Of a stretch of 64,000 bases of DNA, positions 1 to 9,266 are shown piece after piece. Under the pieces are notes generated by a model. It saw only the letters and a list, made by a program, of their open reading frames with translations. It searched no databases and was not told the DNA's origin. A program made the position numbers and the translations under genes. Within the stretch, counting starts at the first letter, position 1. Each line of letters begins with the position of its first letter. The stretch is taken from NCBI GenBank assembly GCA_964593905.1, contig CAZQLE010000002.1, forward strand, positions 1 to 64,000, given 5' to 3'. This DNA comes from CAZQLE01 sp964593905. Lineage in GTDB: Bacteria > Chloroflexota > Anaerolineae > Anaerolineales > Anaerolineaceae.

Positions 1-374
1 GCACGAATCTGATTAAAGTGGATGTTCAAATTGTGGCTGCTTCCAATCGCAACCTGGGGCAGTTGATTAAAACGGGTGAGTTCCGCTCTGACCTGTATTA
101 TCGTCTGAAAGTGGTTGATCTTGATTTGCCGCCGCTTCGAGAACGCAAAAGCGATATTCCCGAGCTGGTGGGTTTTTTCATCCGCAACAATAACCCGAAA
201 CTGGGACTGAATGTCACTGATATCACGCCCCGCGCGATGGAAATGATGGTCAATTATTCCTGGCCGGGGAATATTCGCGAGTTGCGCAATGCAATTGAAC
301 GGGCAATGTTGTTTTGTGATGGCGATACGATTGATATTATGCATTTGCCCGCCGATATCACCCGCCCGGCTTAA
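1..374 (+). CDS. Sigma-54-dependent transcriptional activator, C-terminal part (5' end outside window)
   Basis: The visible frame starts at base 3 and gives about 123 residues of the AAA+ domain that remodels RNA polymerase bound to sigma-54. Seen directly: the VAASNR segment, the GEFRSDLYYRL block, LPPLRERKSDI, and near the end SWPGNIREL, all landmarks of the NtrC-type AAA+ module and its sensor II region. The protein stops about 30 residues after the WPGN motif, so the Fis-type helix-turn-helix that normally follows is absent; it may act without site-specific DNA binding or be targeted by an N-terminal domain not in this window. A consensus sigma-54 promoter lies 9 bases downstream of the stop, suggesting that this activator controls the next operon. 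Confidence 0.9.
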   Translation, partial: TNLIKVDVQIVAASNRNLGQLIKTGEFRSDLYYRLKVVDLDLPPLRERKSDIPELVGFFIRNNNPKLGLNVTDITPRAMEMMVNYSWPGNIRELRNAIERAMLFCDGDTIDIMHLPADITRPA

Positions 375-382
375 AATAAAAC

Positions 383-398
383 TGGCATATTTCTTGCA
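383..398 (+). promoter_or_regulatory. Sigma-54 (-24/-12) promoter
   Basis: TGGCATATTTCTTGCA matches the RpoN consensus TGGCAYRNNNNTTGCW, with the invariant GG and GC separated by ten bases. It sits between a sigma-54 activator gene and the small membrane protein gene at 434, about 36 bases before its start codon. It probably drives the operon 434-9025. Confidence 0.85.
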
Positions 399-433
399 AC
401 AACGCCTCTTGAGATCAAAATCAGGAGGCGTTT

Positions 434-757
434 ATGTTCCCCTTTTCTGTACCCGAATTCTTGATGACCATGGCTGCCTGTCTTTTCTTGATGGGAGTTT
501 GTTGTGTTGGCGCGGGCGTGTTTATTCTGCTTTCCAAGGTGGTGGGCAGTGATTTGAAAACAATTGCTCAGCAGACGGCCAAGCTTGCACAAAAAGGCAT
601 TTCAGATGACGTGGCCGGACTGGTTGGCAACGCATCGGCTCTGGTCGGGGCATTGAACGAATTGGTGCGCACAACTACAGGTATTGGGGTTTTTCTGGTT
701 TTAGCCGGTTTTCTGCAGGTGCTTGCGGCTTATTTTATTCTCACCAAAGCAGCGTGA
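434..757 (+). CDS. Small two-helix membrane protein, function unknown
   Basis: 107 residues, start supported by an AGGAGG Shine-Dalgarno at 422-427. Two hydrophobic stretches are visible, about residues 8-35 (MTMAACLFLMGVCCVGAGVF) and 84-104 (GIGVFLVLAGFLQVLAAYFI), separated by a polar, mostly helical segment of about 45 residues. I do not recognise the family. It is the first gene after the sigma-54 promoter and lies 46 bases upstream of the giant TPR gene, so it may anchor or partner the TPR/protease proteins at the membrane; this is inference from position only. Confidence 0.75.
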   Translation: MFPFSVPEFLMTMAACLFLMGVCCVGAGVFILLSKVVGSDLKTIAQQTAKLAQKGISDDVAGLVGNASALVGALNELVRTTTGIGVFLVLAGFLQVLAAYFILTKAA

Positions 758-803
758 TTTGCTCAATTATGGCCGACCCAGACTTTTTGGGAGGGGAGTG
801 TTT

Positions 804-3800
804 ATGCGACCGGTATCGATCATTGAATTATTAAATCAGCTTCCTGAAGAAGATCGTTCCATTGTTTTGACGCGTCTTCGCCAGGATGCGTTGATCTGGT
901 CCAGCCTGCAGGATGAGCATATTCTGGAAAAAATAGGGGATCAGGATCAAACGCTGGAGGGGATCGCTCCATCCGAATGGTCGCCTGCACAGCTTGCATT
1001 GTCGGTTTTGGATATTCCAATCCGGCCGGAGAACCTCTCTCAAAAATCTCCCATTTTGCCGGATGAAGGTGTTCTTAGACAGGCTGTGTATCACTATGAA
1101 GAATGGAGTAAGGCCCCTACCATTCCAGGAACTCTGGAAGAAGCCGGTTTGATCGCGCTTGCATTGCGTGAAAAGCGCCGCCTTAAGGTGGAATGGGACG
1201 CTATTTTTGAAGGCATTGCGGCAAAAATTCCTGTTGATGCAGATGCTGGTAAAACGCTCCGATCGCCGCTTGCCATTTTATATGGTCTGGTGAGCGACCC
1301 GTCTGAAATGCTGCGCTCTCTGGTGCGCGAGCGAACGATCTTGCCTTATTTCGAACTAATCAGCCATGTTTTGCTCTCGAATCCGGTTTCTCCTGAATTG
1401 CTGGCGCAAGAATTTGCCGAGATATTGAACGGGGTGTCGTTTCACCAGCAGTTGGAGCATTTGCGCAGTCTTAACCTGATGGGGCAAAATGATCTTGCCA
1501 CGCAACTGGCAGAGCGCCTGCTTAAAACGCGGACATTTCAAGAGGCCTCATCGGGAAAGCAGGTAAAAACCCTGGGCAACCCCGAAGGGCTTCTGTATCA
1601 CACAATTGAGATGCAGCAGGCAGCAAATATTCATCGCCTGGCCGGGAATTATCCGCAGGCGGCCGAATATTTGCTTAACGCAAAAAACAGTATTGCCATG
1701 CTGCTCGGCCGGTTGGAAGTTCAATTGGCTGAGGTGGATCTATTGATGGGGAATGAGGAAAGCGCCTGTGCCCAGGTGGATCAGGTTTTGCGCATTGGTG
1801 AAGACCATCCGGGGTTGGGCGCTGAACTGACTTTGTTGTTGAATCATTCTGACCGCGCCAAATCATTGATCAAACAAATCCCTTCTGAAGCAGCGCATCC
1901 ATTTATTCAAATTAAACAGGCTGCTCTGTTGGCCTGTGAGGGAGATGTTGAGACGCAGCGTGATCATGCGCGGGCCGCGGTGAATCAACTGGTTCAGCAT
2001 GTGAGTTCAGAAAAGAAATCGATTGTATTTCAGACGGCGTACGACTGGCAGCCAGCGGCAGTTTTGGATGCACTGGTGGATCTTGAACTGTCGCATGAGG
2101 CGATTCAATGCGCGCTGATCATCCTTAATGATCGCCCGGCTGATGTGCGCATTATCTTTCAGTTGAGCAAAATCCTTGCGCAATTGGGTGACTGTCAGGA
2201 GGCATTAAGATATGCGGTGATGGCGGTCATGCTTAAACCACACAATCTGGATCTGTTGCGCCATCTGGCGGGTCTGTATGAGCTGGAGCACCGCTGGAAT
2301 GATGCCCTGGCTATCTGGGAACAGATCTTAACCCATCAGGGCGAAGTGCTTGCCGAAGATTGGGCCGGTGCGGCGCGCTGCGCGCTGGAGTTGGGCCATT
2401 TCACCCGCGTACTCGAAACCTGTGAAGTTTTGCTGGGAATCAATAAAAATCATGAGCAGGCCGTGGTGTATCTTGGCAAGGCCTTGATCGGATTGGAACG
2501 GTATGAAGAAGCTGCCAGTTATTTGAGCAAAGCCACGCTGGTGTATCCGCAGGATGCCAACAACTGGCTGACGCTGGCAGATTGCTACCAGAAATCGGGC
2601 AAGAATTTGCGTGCGCTTGAGGCGCTGCGCACGGCAGTGCTTTCAGTGCCCGATTCGGCTGAGGTGAATTTTGCGCTGGCTGAAGCTTATTATGTCACCG
2701 GGAATATGACCGAAGCAGTGCCTTTTCTGCGAAAGGCGGCTTCCTTAAAACCGCGGCATCTTGAAAGTGCGCTGCGGCTGGGGCAGACGCTGGCGGCCAT
2801 TGGTCAACCCCGTGAGGCCGCGCAGGTGCTGATGGAGGCGCGCAAGTTATGGCCAGCGGATGCCGACCTGGGCTATGAATTGGGGAAGACCCATCTTTTG
2901 CTGGGAGATTCTGAGGCTGCGATTGCACCGCTTGAAACTGCAGTTCAGGTTGAAAACCCATCTTTTGAGCGGTTGATGCTTTATGCAAAGACTCTTTTAG
3001 GGGGTAAAAGTGTTTTCTTGACCACAGACCCCCCGCTTGATTTTGCCCGGTTGGTCAATGCCCAGCAGGCTCTGGAAAAAGCGCTGGTGATGAACCCTGA
3101 AAACTTTGAGGGCCGGTTGTTAATGGCCGAGATTTTGGCCGTAAAAGGAATTCTGGATAAATCATTTGTCGTTTACTGCCGCCTGGTCGAAGAGCCTGAA
3201 GCAAAATTGAATGAGTGGAACTGGCGGGTTCAAGGGGGAATGGGGGCGGTTGCGCTGAGACTGAACCAATCCGAAACTGCCCTGGCATCCTTGCAGGATG
3301 CGGTTTCGCTTCATCCTAACCTGGTTATTTTGCGGCGCAAGCTGGCAGAGGCTTACTTCCTGGTTCAGCTCAGAAAAGAAGCTTTGCAAGAAGCGCGGCG
3401 GGCCTTAACCCTTGCCCCGGATGACATCTCGAATTTGCACTGGTTTGCCGAGATTGCGGTGCGGTTGAATGAAGAACCCGAGGCAATTCACGCTTTGCAG
3501 TGCGCCACACAATTGGAACCGGATGTTCCCGATTTCTGGTTGAAGTTGGCCGATTTGCAGCTTCATGCCGGTGATGTCACGGCAGGCCAAAAGACCCTGG
3601 CAAAAATGTTGCTCACTGCGAAGGTCAATGAACACCATCTCTTTGAAGCCGCTTCGATTTTCCTGCGTTTCAATGACCTTGAATCTTCTTCGGAATGTCT
3701 TAAACGGGCAGTTGAAATTGCGGAGCATAAAACCGAGGTCTATTTCAACCTGGCCGTGTTGAATATGCAGCAGGGAAAACCGGAAGAAGCGCTTATGTGG

Positions 3801-6299
3801 TTGGAAAATGCGCTGGAACAGGAACCCGAAGATTTTAGTCTGTGCATCTTCCAGTCGGACCTGCTCTCTATTTTGAACCGACCTCAGGCTGCGCTGGCGT
3901 GTCTTGAACATGCCGGTCAAATCGAATGGGAACCTGAGCACACAGCGCTGGTGGTTGAGCGATCCATGCCTCTTGCGGGTCAAATTCTGCCCGATGATTG
4001 GCTGAACTCACTGCGAACGCCGCTGCATCTGGATGTTCGTATGGCGCGCTTGCTGGCACAGGTGGGCGATTTGCCCTCGGCGGTGGAACATATTTTGTTT
4101 GCCCTCGAGCGCTCATCTGAAGACCTGATGCTGCAATATATGGCGGTTGACTACTCACTGGCACTGCTGCATCGCGATGATGCGCTGGGGCTGCTGCAAA
4201 TGCGAGAGGGTCTTTCTGCAGAGGCATTTCGGTTTGACCTGGATGTAGTGAAAGAGCACCATTTTGGAGAGTGGATTTCATTGCAGTGTTTGCGGGTTGA
4301 ACTGGCTTTTGAAATGGGATGGGATGTTTTGGCCGGCGACCTTTTGAATAACACCCTGGATGTGGCAATGGACCAGCCGCGCGTTTTGGCTTTGCAGTCT
4401 CGGTTGTTGGCCCGCCAGGGGCAGCAGATGGGTTCACGTCAGGCGTATCTGGCTGCGAAGAAAGCTTATCTGGAACAATCGGCTGAACACGCCCACACCT
4501 GGAAACCCGAGGATGGGTTTTTGAACTTCACCCTGCTGAGTGGGCAGGACCGTTCTTACTGGCTGGTGCCGGCAGCGATGGAAATTAAAGCCTGGGATGA
4601 CGCCCTTGAGATGGCCGAGTTTCTGGCGAAGCAAAACCCGGATGAACCGAGAATGCAGTTGTTGACTGCCATGGTGTATGTGCGGCGCGCCGAACAACAG
4701 CGGGTTTGTCAGGAACTGATGTGCACGGTTCATGCTCCGGGGGTTGAGGCGCTGTCAGCGGCCTGCCGTCAGCGCAGTGAGCTTGCCTTGCAGGCGGCTG
4801 AAAAACATGGCATTGTGCCAGAAATTGCCCGCTGGCGGGCAAGGGCTGATGCGGTTTTTGCGCCTTCTCCACAGGCTGCCCGCAACCTGGTGCCAGTATC
4901 ACGAAACAGTGAAGATACGGCCGCACTGATCATGGCCTTGCGCATTGTGGATAATCGTACTGCTGCGATACAGGTCGGACAGAAAAACGATCAGGCCCCC
5001 GAAGTGGCTCTGCAACTGGCAATCACCTTATTGCCTATCGAAGCAGAGCGCGCAGTAGATTACGCCAAACATTGTGTGAACAAACAACCCCATGAATCGC
5101 TGGGTTATCTCATTTTGGCGCTGGCTGCACAGCGGGCCGGTGATTTGAGAGAGGCCTTTAAGTCTATCGAAGCTGCCCTGTTGATCCACCCGGATGAAGC
5201 TGCCTGGCATGTCTGGGCGGCCAATCTTGCAGATCAACTGGGTCAGAATGGTTCGCGGATTGAACATTTGGAACATGCGGCTGTTTTGACCCCTGAGTCA
5301 TTCGATGTGATGTTGCAGCTTGCCGACGCATATTTGAACGGCAACTTGGAGAATCGGAGCGTCGAAATTCTGAATCGCATCATTCGCATCGAGCCAGATG
5401 ATCCGCGCGGTTGGCTGTTGCTTGGAAATGCCAGCCTGCAAACAGGAAACTTAAAAGAAGCCCTGCAATTTGCCGAACGCGCCTGTATCCTTGCGCCCAA
5501 TGATGCCGAACCATTTTATTTGTGTGGACGGGTTATGCTGCGCATGAAGAGTTTTGAACGGGCGCATTTATTGGCCTTGCAAGCGCTGGAACGGGATGCG
5601 AAGCATGTTCACAGCCTCCTGTTGCAGGCTGAGGCGCTGTCGGCGCTTGATAAACCCCGCGAAGCCATTCGGACGCTGGATCTGGCTGTGGCTGCTGTTG
5701 ATACGCCGTTGTTGTTGATGATGGCTCGCGCTGAACTGGTGTTGAAGTTGGACGGTCCCCAGGTTGCCCTGCCGTATGCCGGAGAGATTGTTCAGTTGAA
5801 CCCTGCCTACCCGGATGGACTGGTTTTGCTGGCCGGGATTCAAAACCTGCTTGGGATGGGGGAGGAGTCCGAGCGAACTGCGCTGACGGCGCTGCGGTTG
5901 GATTCGGAGAACCCCCGTCTTAATCTTCTGGTGGGGCAGCTTCAACGGCAGAGCGGGCAGTTGGATCAGGCGCTGTATTACTTCAGCGAGGCAATTCGGT
6001 TTTCTCCGGATTATGTCGATGCTTATCTCGAAATGGGCAAGACTTATCAGGAACGGCGCGAGTACTTGCAGGCGGTCAAAATTTACGCCCAGGCGATCAA
6101 AATCAACCCGAAAGATTTCCGCCCATATTTATCTGCGGCTCAAATCTATCGCGAGATGAAAGACTACATCAATGCAGAAACCATGCTGCGTAAGGCGGCA
6201 CAAATTGCACCCGAAGACCTCAATATTCGTCGTCAGTTAAGTGCTGTCATTGCGCTGAATCTGGTGCACAATTCACGGGAGGCTAACGTAACCCTATGA
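804..6299 (+). CDS. Giant tetratricopeptide-repeat protein (1831 aa)
   Basis: The start at 804 is chosen because GGGAGGGG precedes it by about 7 bases; an upstream in-frame start at 723 would overlap the previous gene. From about residue 250 to the C-terminus the protein is an almost continuous TPR superhelix: recurring units such as RYEEAASYLSKATLVYPQDA, NWLTLADCYQKSGKNLRALE, LKEALQFAERACILAPNDAE and YLQAVKIYAQAIKINPKDFR show the TPR pattern (G/A at positions 8 and 20, P near 32). No enzymatic motif, signal peptide or membrane helix was seen, so it is probably a cytoplasmic scaffold or sensor. It overlaps the following TPR/C25 protease by four bases (ATGA), implying coupled translation and a joint function. 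Confidence 0.88.
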   Translation: MRPVSIIELLNQLPEEDRSIVLTRLRQDALIWSSLQDEHILEKIGDQDQTLEGIAPSEWSPAQLALSVLDIPIRPENLSQKSPILPDEGVLRQAVYHYEEWSKAPTIPGTLEEAGLIALALREKRRLKVEWDAIFEGIAAKIPVDADAGKTLRSPLAILYGLVSDPSEMLRSLVRERTILPYFELISHVLLSNPVSPELLAQEFAEILNGVSFHQQLEHLRSLNLMGQNDLATQLAERLLKTRTFQEASSGKQVKTLGNPEGLLYHTIEMQQAANIHRLAGNYPQAAEYLLNAKNSIAMLLGRLEVQLAEVDLLMGNEESACAQVDQVLRIGEDHPGLGAELTLLLNHSDRAKSLIKQIPSEAAHPFIQIKQAALLACEGDVETQRDHARAAVNQLVQHVSSEKKSIVFQTAYDWQPAAVLDALVDLELSHEAIQCALIILNDRPADVRIIFQLSKILAQLGDCQEALRYAVMAVMLKPHNLDLLRHLAGLYELEHRWNDALAIWEQILTHQGEVLAEDWAGAARCALELGHFTRVLETCEVLLGINKNHEQAVVYLGKALIGLERYEEAASYLSKATLVYPQDANNWLTLADCYQKSGKNLRALEALRTAVLSVPDSAEVNFALAEAYYVTGNMTEAVPFLRKAASLKPRHLESALRLGQTLAAIGQPREAAQVLMEARKLWPADADLGYELGKTHLLLGDSEAAIAPLETAVQVENPSFERLMLYAKTLLGGKSVFLTTDPPLDFARLVNAQQALEKALVMNPENFEGRLLMAEILAVKGILDKSFVVYCRLVEEPEAKLNEWNWRVQGGMGAVALRLNQSETALASLQDAVSLHPNLVILRRKLAEAYFLVQLRKEALQEARRALTLAPDDISNLHWFAEIAVRLNEEPEAIHALQCATQLEPDVPDFWLKLADLQLHAGDVTAGQKTLAKMLLTAKVNEHHLFEAASIFLRFNDLESSSECLKRAVEIAEHKTEVYFNLAVLNMQQGKPEEALMWLENALEQEPEDFSLCIFQSDLLSILNRPQAALACLEHAGQIEWEPEHTALVVERSMPLAGQILPDDWLNSLRTPLHLDVRMARLLAQVGDLPSAVEHILFALERSSEDLMLQYMAVDYSLALLHRDDALGLLQMREGLSAEAFRFDLDVVKEHHFGEWISLQCLRVELAFEMGWDVLAGDLLNNTLDVAMDQPRVLALQSRLLARQGQQMGSRQAYLAAKKAYLEQSAEHAHTWKPEDGFLNFTLLSGQDRSYWLVPAAMEIKAWDDALEMAEFLAKQNPDEPRMQLLTAMVYVRRAEQQRVCQELMCTVHAPGVEALSAACRQRSELALQAAEKHGIVPEIARWRARADAVFAPSPQAARNLVPVSRNSEDTAALIMALRIVDNRTAAIQVGQKNDQAPEVALQLAITLLPIEAERAVDYAKHCVNKQPHESLGYLILALAAQRAGDLREAFKSIEAALLIHPDEAAWHVWAANLADQLGQNGSRIEHLEHAAVLTPESFDVMLQLADAYLNGNLENRSVEILNRIIRIEPDDPRGWLLLGNASLQTGNLKEALQFAERACILAPNDAEPFYLCGRVMLRMKSFERAHLLALQALERDAKHVHSLLLQAEALSALDKPREAIRTLDLAVAAVDTPLLLMMARAELVLKLDGPQVALPYAGEIVQLNPAYPDGLVLLAGIQNLLGMGEESERTALTALRLDSENPRLNLLVGQLQRQSGQLDQALYYFSEAIRFSPDYVDAYLEMGKTYQERREYLQAVKIYAQAIKINPKDFRPYLSAAQIYREMKDYINAETMLRKAAQIAPEDLNIRRQLSAVIALNLVHNSREANVTL

Positions 6300-9025
6300 C
6301 CTACACACACGATACCCCGACTTTTTCAAAACGCACTTACGGCCGTCAGACTTTTCTGGTTATGTTGAATGCGGCGGTGGATATCAAAAATTATCGCTTC
6401 AACCGCCTGGCTGCTGCGGCATGGTTGACCGCTTATCCTGGTGATCTGGGTATGCGGTTGGTGTTTGCCCGCGGGTTACTGGCAGAGGGAAAAACGGTCG
6501 AGGCGATTGAAGAATTAACCCGTCTGGTGAAACTGGACCCCGAATTTTATGAGGCCTGGAACGTGCTTTCCAGAGCATATCCGGTTGGCAGCACTGAACA
6601 ACTTCATGCCGTGGCGTGCGCCTGGGCGCTGGGCGGCACAAATACCCCCGATTTGCTGCTGCCGGGTTGGTCTTATGATTTGAAACAGGCCTATCGCTGG
6701 CTGGCTGCGGGTGCTGTGGATGAAGCCGAACGGCTGGTGTTGCCCATCATCAGCATGAATCTGGATATGGCTTTGCCCGCCGTGGTGCATTTGCGAGTTG
6801 CTGCAGCGAATCATGATGAAATGGCCATCCAGCAGTTGGCGCGTTTATATCGGGAACGCTGGTCGGATACGCTGCAATTTGAGCTGGTGCTGGCGGATAC
6901 GGCGCTTAAATTAGGAGTGCAGGCCGACGCGGTCGATCTGCTCCATTCCTGTGCGGTGAAAGATCCCACAGCACAGGTGGTTAAGCGTTTGTGGGGTAAT
7001 GAGCATCCCTATCGTGATCTGTGGCCCGATGGTCTGGAAATCGATTTTGATATGGCCATTCCGGCTGAAATTGCCGGACTGCTGGGGTGGAATAAATTGA
7101 CCACCGGGCCGGTGGTATTGCAGCAGGCTGTGCCGCCGGAAGCTGAAACGGAACAAACCCGCACGGATATGGAAGCGCCGGCCACTGCCAGCGAGACAAC
7201 GCTGGAAACCCCTGCGGCGGCGGCGGTGGAAGCCGTGGAGTCTGGCGCGGCGGCAGAGCGCTTGACGACCGAACCGGCCAATAGGGAACCGGCGGTTGAG
7301 GCTGTTTCGGCAGCCCAGACCGCGCAAGATGCTGCCGGGCCAAAGGCCTTGCCGCAGCGCGGCCCCAAGCAATTTGACGATGCGCTGCGACCGGTCAGTG
7401 AAGCATTTGAAAAGCTCTCCAAAAAATTGCAAAAACCGGCCATCAGCCGCCAGGAAGGCCGCTTTCCGATTTATGTGATTTTATCCACCATCGCGGGTTT
7501 GAACAGACAGTATGGTGCACAGACCCGGCTGGTGATTGATAAAGAGATGAAAGCGTTGGCCGATGCGGTTCGCAAGCAGCCCGGCTGGGGTGCCATGGTC
7601 TTTTACCCCGACGATCTGGGGTCTTCATCTCAGGTGGGAATGGGGACGATTGACGCCATTGACCCGTGGAAAATCAAACTGGCATTGATGGATCTGGACA
7701 AAGCGCTGGCGAAAAAAGGTGCGATGATCGGTTCGGTGTTGATTGTGGGCGGGGCAGAGGTTGTGCCGTTTCACAATTTGCCCAACCCGACCGATGATAT
7801 GGATCAGCAGGTGCTGTCGGATAACCCTTATGCCACGCTGGACAGCAACTATTTTGTGCCCGAATGGCCGGTGGGCCGCTTGCCCGGTGAAAAGGGCACC
7901 GACCCCGGTTTGCTTTTAGAGCAGATTCGCAGTGCGATCCGCCAGCACAGCCGGCGGCGTGAGGTTGAATCCTGGTGGGCGCCGCTGCTGTTTTTGCTGC
8001 GCTGGCTGCAGCGCAGTTCCAACGGCAAAAAATCGCCGAAGAATAATGGCCGCAGCTTTGGATACTCGGCCTCGGTCTGGCGCCGCTCATCGGTGGCTGT
8101 ATTTCGCCCGATTGGCGATGGAAACGCGGTTAAAGTGTCTCCGCCAGATGTGAGCGGCTCGATCTCTGCCGATAAATTGACCTCGGCGATGTTGAATTAT
8201 TATAATTTGCACGGTTTGCCCGACACCAATGAGTGGTATGGCCAACGCGATCTGGGTGATAGTGAGCCGGGCCCCGATTATCCGGTTGCCATTACCGCCA
8301 AAGATCTGGTGAAAAACGGCCGGTCTCCCCGTGTCGTTTTTAGTGAGGCCTGTTACGGCGGCTATGTAGTTGATAAGACAGAATCGGAATCGATTGCGCT
8401 GCGGTTTCTGCAAATTGGCGCTCAGGCTGTTGTCGGTTCGACCTGTGTCGCTTATGGGTCGGTGACCACCCCGTTGATCGGCGCGGATATGCTGGGTTAT
8501 CTATTTTGGAAGCACCTGGAAGCGGGGATGACGGTTGGTGAGGCGTTGATGCAGGCGAAGCTTGATTTTGTGCGCGAAATGAATCGGCGGCAGGGGTTTG
8601 TAGACGCAGAAGATCAGAAAACATTGTTATCTTTTGTGTTGTTTGGCGACCCGCTTGCAAAGGTGGATAATATCTCGCTCAAATCCAAATCGGTTCCCCG
8701 GCTGCGGAATCACTTGAGTGTGAAAGCCTCTTCAGAAGCGGTTGCGGCCAGCGAGAACGTACCCAATCGGGTTACCAAAGAAATACTGCGCGATGTGAAG
8801 TCGCTGGTTGAAGCGTATTTGCCGGGTTTGGATACGGCCAGGGTGTCGATCAGTGAAGAAACGGTCCAATCTGAGGGGCGCAAGAAAATAACCCAGGAGG
8901 ATACCAACCGCGTGGTTGTGACGATCAGTAAAGAGGTCCGGTTTGCAAACCGAATTCATCATCATTATGCGCGGGCAACCGTAGACGCAAACGGGAAAGT
9001 GGTAAAACTGGCCCTTTCCAGATAA
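6296..9025 (+). CDS. TPR-containing C25/caspase-like cysteine protease
   Basis: 909 residues. Residues 1-260 contain TPR-like helices (for example EAIEELTRLVKLDPEFYEAW); 275-360 is an Ala/Glu/Thr-rich low-complexity linker; from about 390 follows a gingipain (C25)-like clan CD domain. The catalytic dyad is visible as His639 in YNLHG and Cys686 in VVFSEACYGG, followed by QAVVGST and a VGEALMQAK helix and FGDPLAKV, all typical of C25 domains. No signal peptide is present, so unlike secreted gingipains it is probably cytoplasmic. The combination of TPR and caspase-fold protease resembles CHAT-type architectures. It is the last gene of the sigma-54 operon. The substrate is unknown. Confidence 0.85.
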   Translation: MTYTHDTPTFSKRTYGRQTFLVMLNAAVDIKNYRFNRLAAAAWLTAYPGDLGMRLVFARGLLAEGKTVEAIEELTRLVKLDPEFYEAWNVLSRAYPVGSTEQLHAVACAWALGGTNTPDLLLPGWSYDLKQAYRWLAAGAVDEAERLVLPIISMNLDMALPAVVHLRVAAANHDEMAIQQLARLYRERWSDTLQFELVLADTALKLGVQADAVDLLHSCAVKDPTAQVVKRLWGNEHPYRDLWPDGLEIDFDMAIPAEIAGLLGWNKLTTGPVVLQQAVPPEAETEQTRTDMEAPATASETTLETPAAAAVEAVESGAAAERLTTEPANREPAVEAVSAAQTAQDAAGPKALPQRGPKQFDDALRPVSEAFEKLSKKLQKPAISRQEGRFPIYVILSTIAGLNRQYGAQTRLVIDKEMKALADAVRKQPGWGAMVFYPDDLGSSSQVGMGTIDAIDPWKIKLALMDLDKALAKKGAMIGSVLIVGGAEVVPFHNLPNPTDDMDQQVLSDNPYATLDSNYFVPEWPVGRLPGEKGTDPGLLLEQIRSAIRQHSRRREVESWWAPLLFLLRWLQRSSNGKKSPKNNGRSFGYSASVWRRSSVAVFRPIGDGNAVKVSPPDVSGSISADKLTSAMLNYYNLHGLPDTNEWYGQRDLGDSEPGPDYPVAITAKDLVKNGRSPRVVFSEACYGGYVVDKTESESIALRFLQIGAQAVVGSTCVAYGSVTTPLIGADMLGYLFWKHLEAGMTVGEALMQAKLDFVREMNRRQGFVDAEDQKTLLSFVLFGDPLAKVDNISLKSKSVPRLRNHLSVKASSEAVAASENVPNRVTKEILRDVKSLVEAYLPGLDTARVSISEETVQSEGRKKITQEDTNRVVVTISKEVRFANRIHHHYARATVDANGKVVKLALSR

Positions 9026-9065
9026 GTTTGGCGATTCTGTAACCCTTAGCGAGATCATTGAATTG

Positions 9066-9098
9066 GATCGCCCCCGGATTGGGGGCGATCTTGTTTTT
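9066..9098 (+). terminator. Rho-independent terminator after the TPR/C25 operon
   Basis: Perfect 10-bp stem GATCGCCCCC / GGGGGCGATC (9066-9075 with 9081-9090), 5-base loop, then TTGTTTTT. It closes the operon beginning at 434. Confidence 0.93.
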
Positions 9099-9135
9099 CC
9101 ATCTGCGCGGCATCGAAAAAAATCGGTTTCTAAGG

Positions 9136-9164
9136 TTGAAGATTGCCGCCTCATCCCTTATAAT
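9136..9164 (+). promoter_or_regulatory. Sigma-70-type promoter of alaS
   Basis: TTGAAG (9136-9141), 17-base spacer, TATAAT (9159-9164). Predicted start near 9171, leaving a leader of about 95 bases with a CTCAGG/CCTGAG hairpin before alaS. Confidence 0.75.
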
Positions 9165-9266
9165 TCAGGTTCAGATCATTCCTCAGGCTGCCCGGGGTAT
9201 TCCCTGAGAGCTTTTTACAGGATGTGTGCGCAGTATCAAATTGAATCAGGCCATCAGGAGATAAGA

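Noticed and set aside
723..803. Upstream start for the giant TPR gene
   Set aside because: Would overlap the preceding gene and lacks an RBS; 804 has a clear one.
3405..3983. 192-codon open frame on the minus strand
   Set aside because: Antisense of the giant TPR gene; no recognisable domain.
9171..9266. T-box or other riboswitch before alaS
   Set aside because: A hairpin is present but the T-box core (AGGGTGGNACCGCG) is missing.
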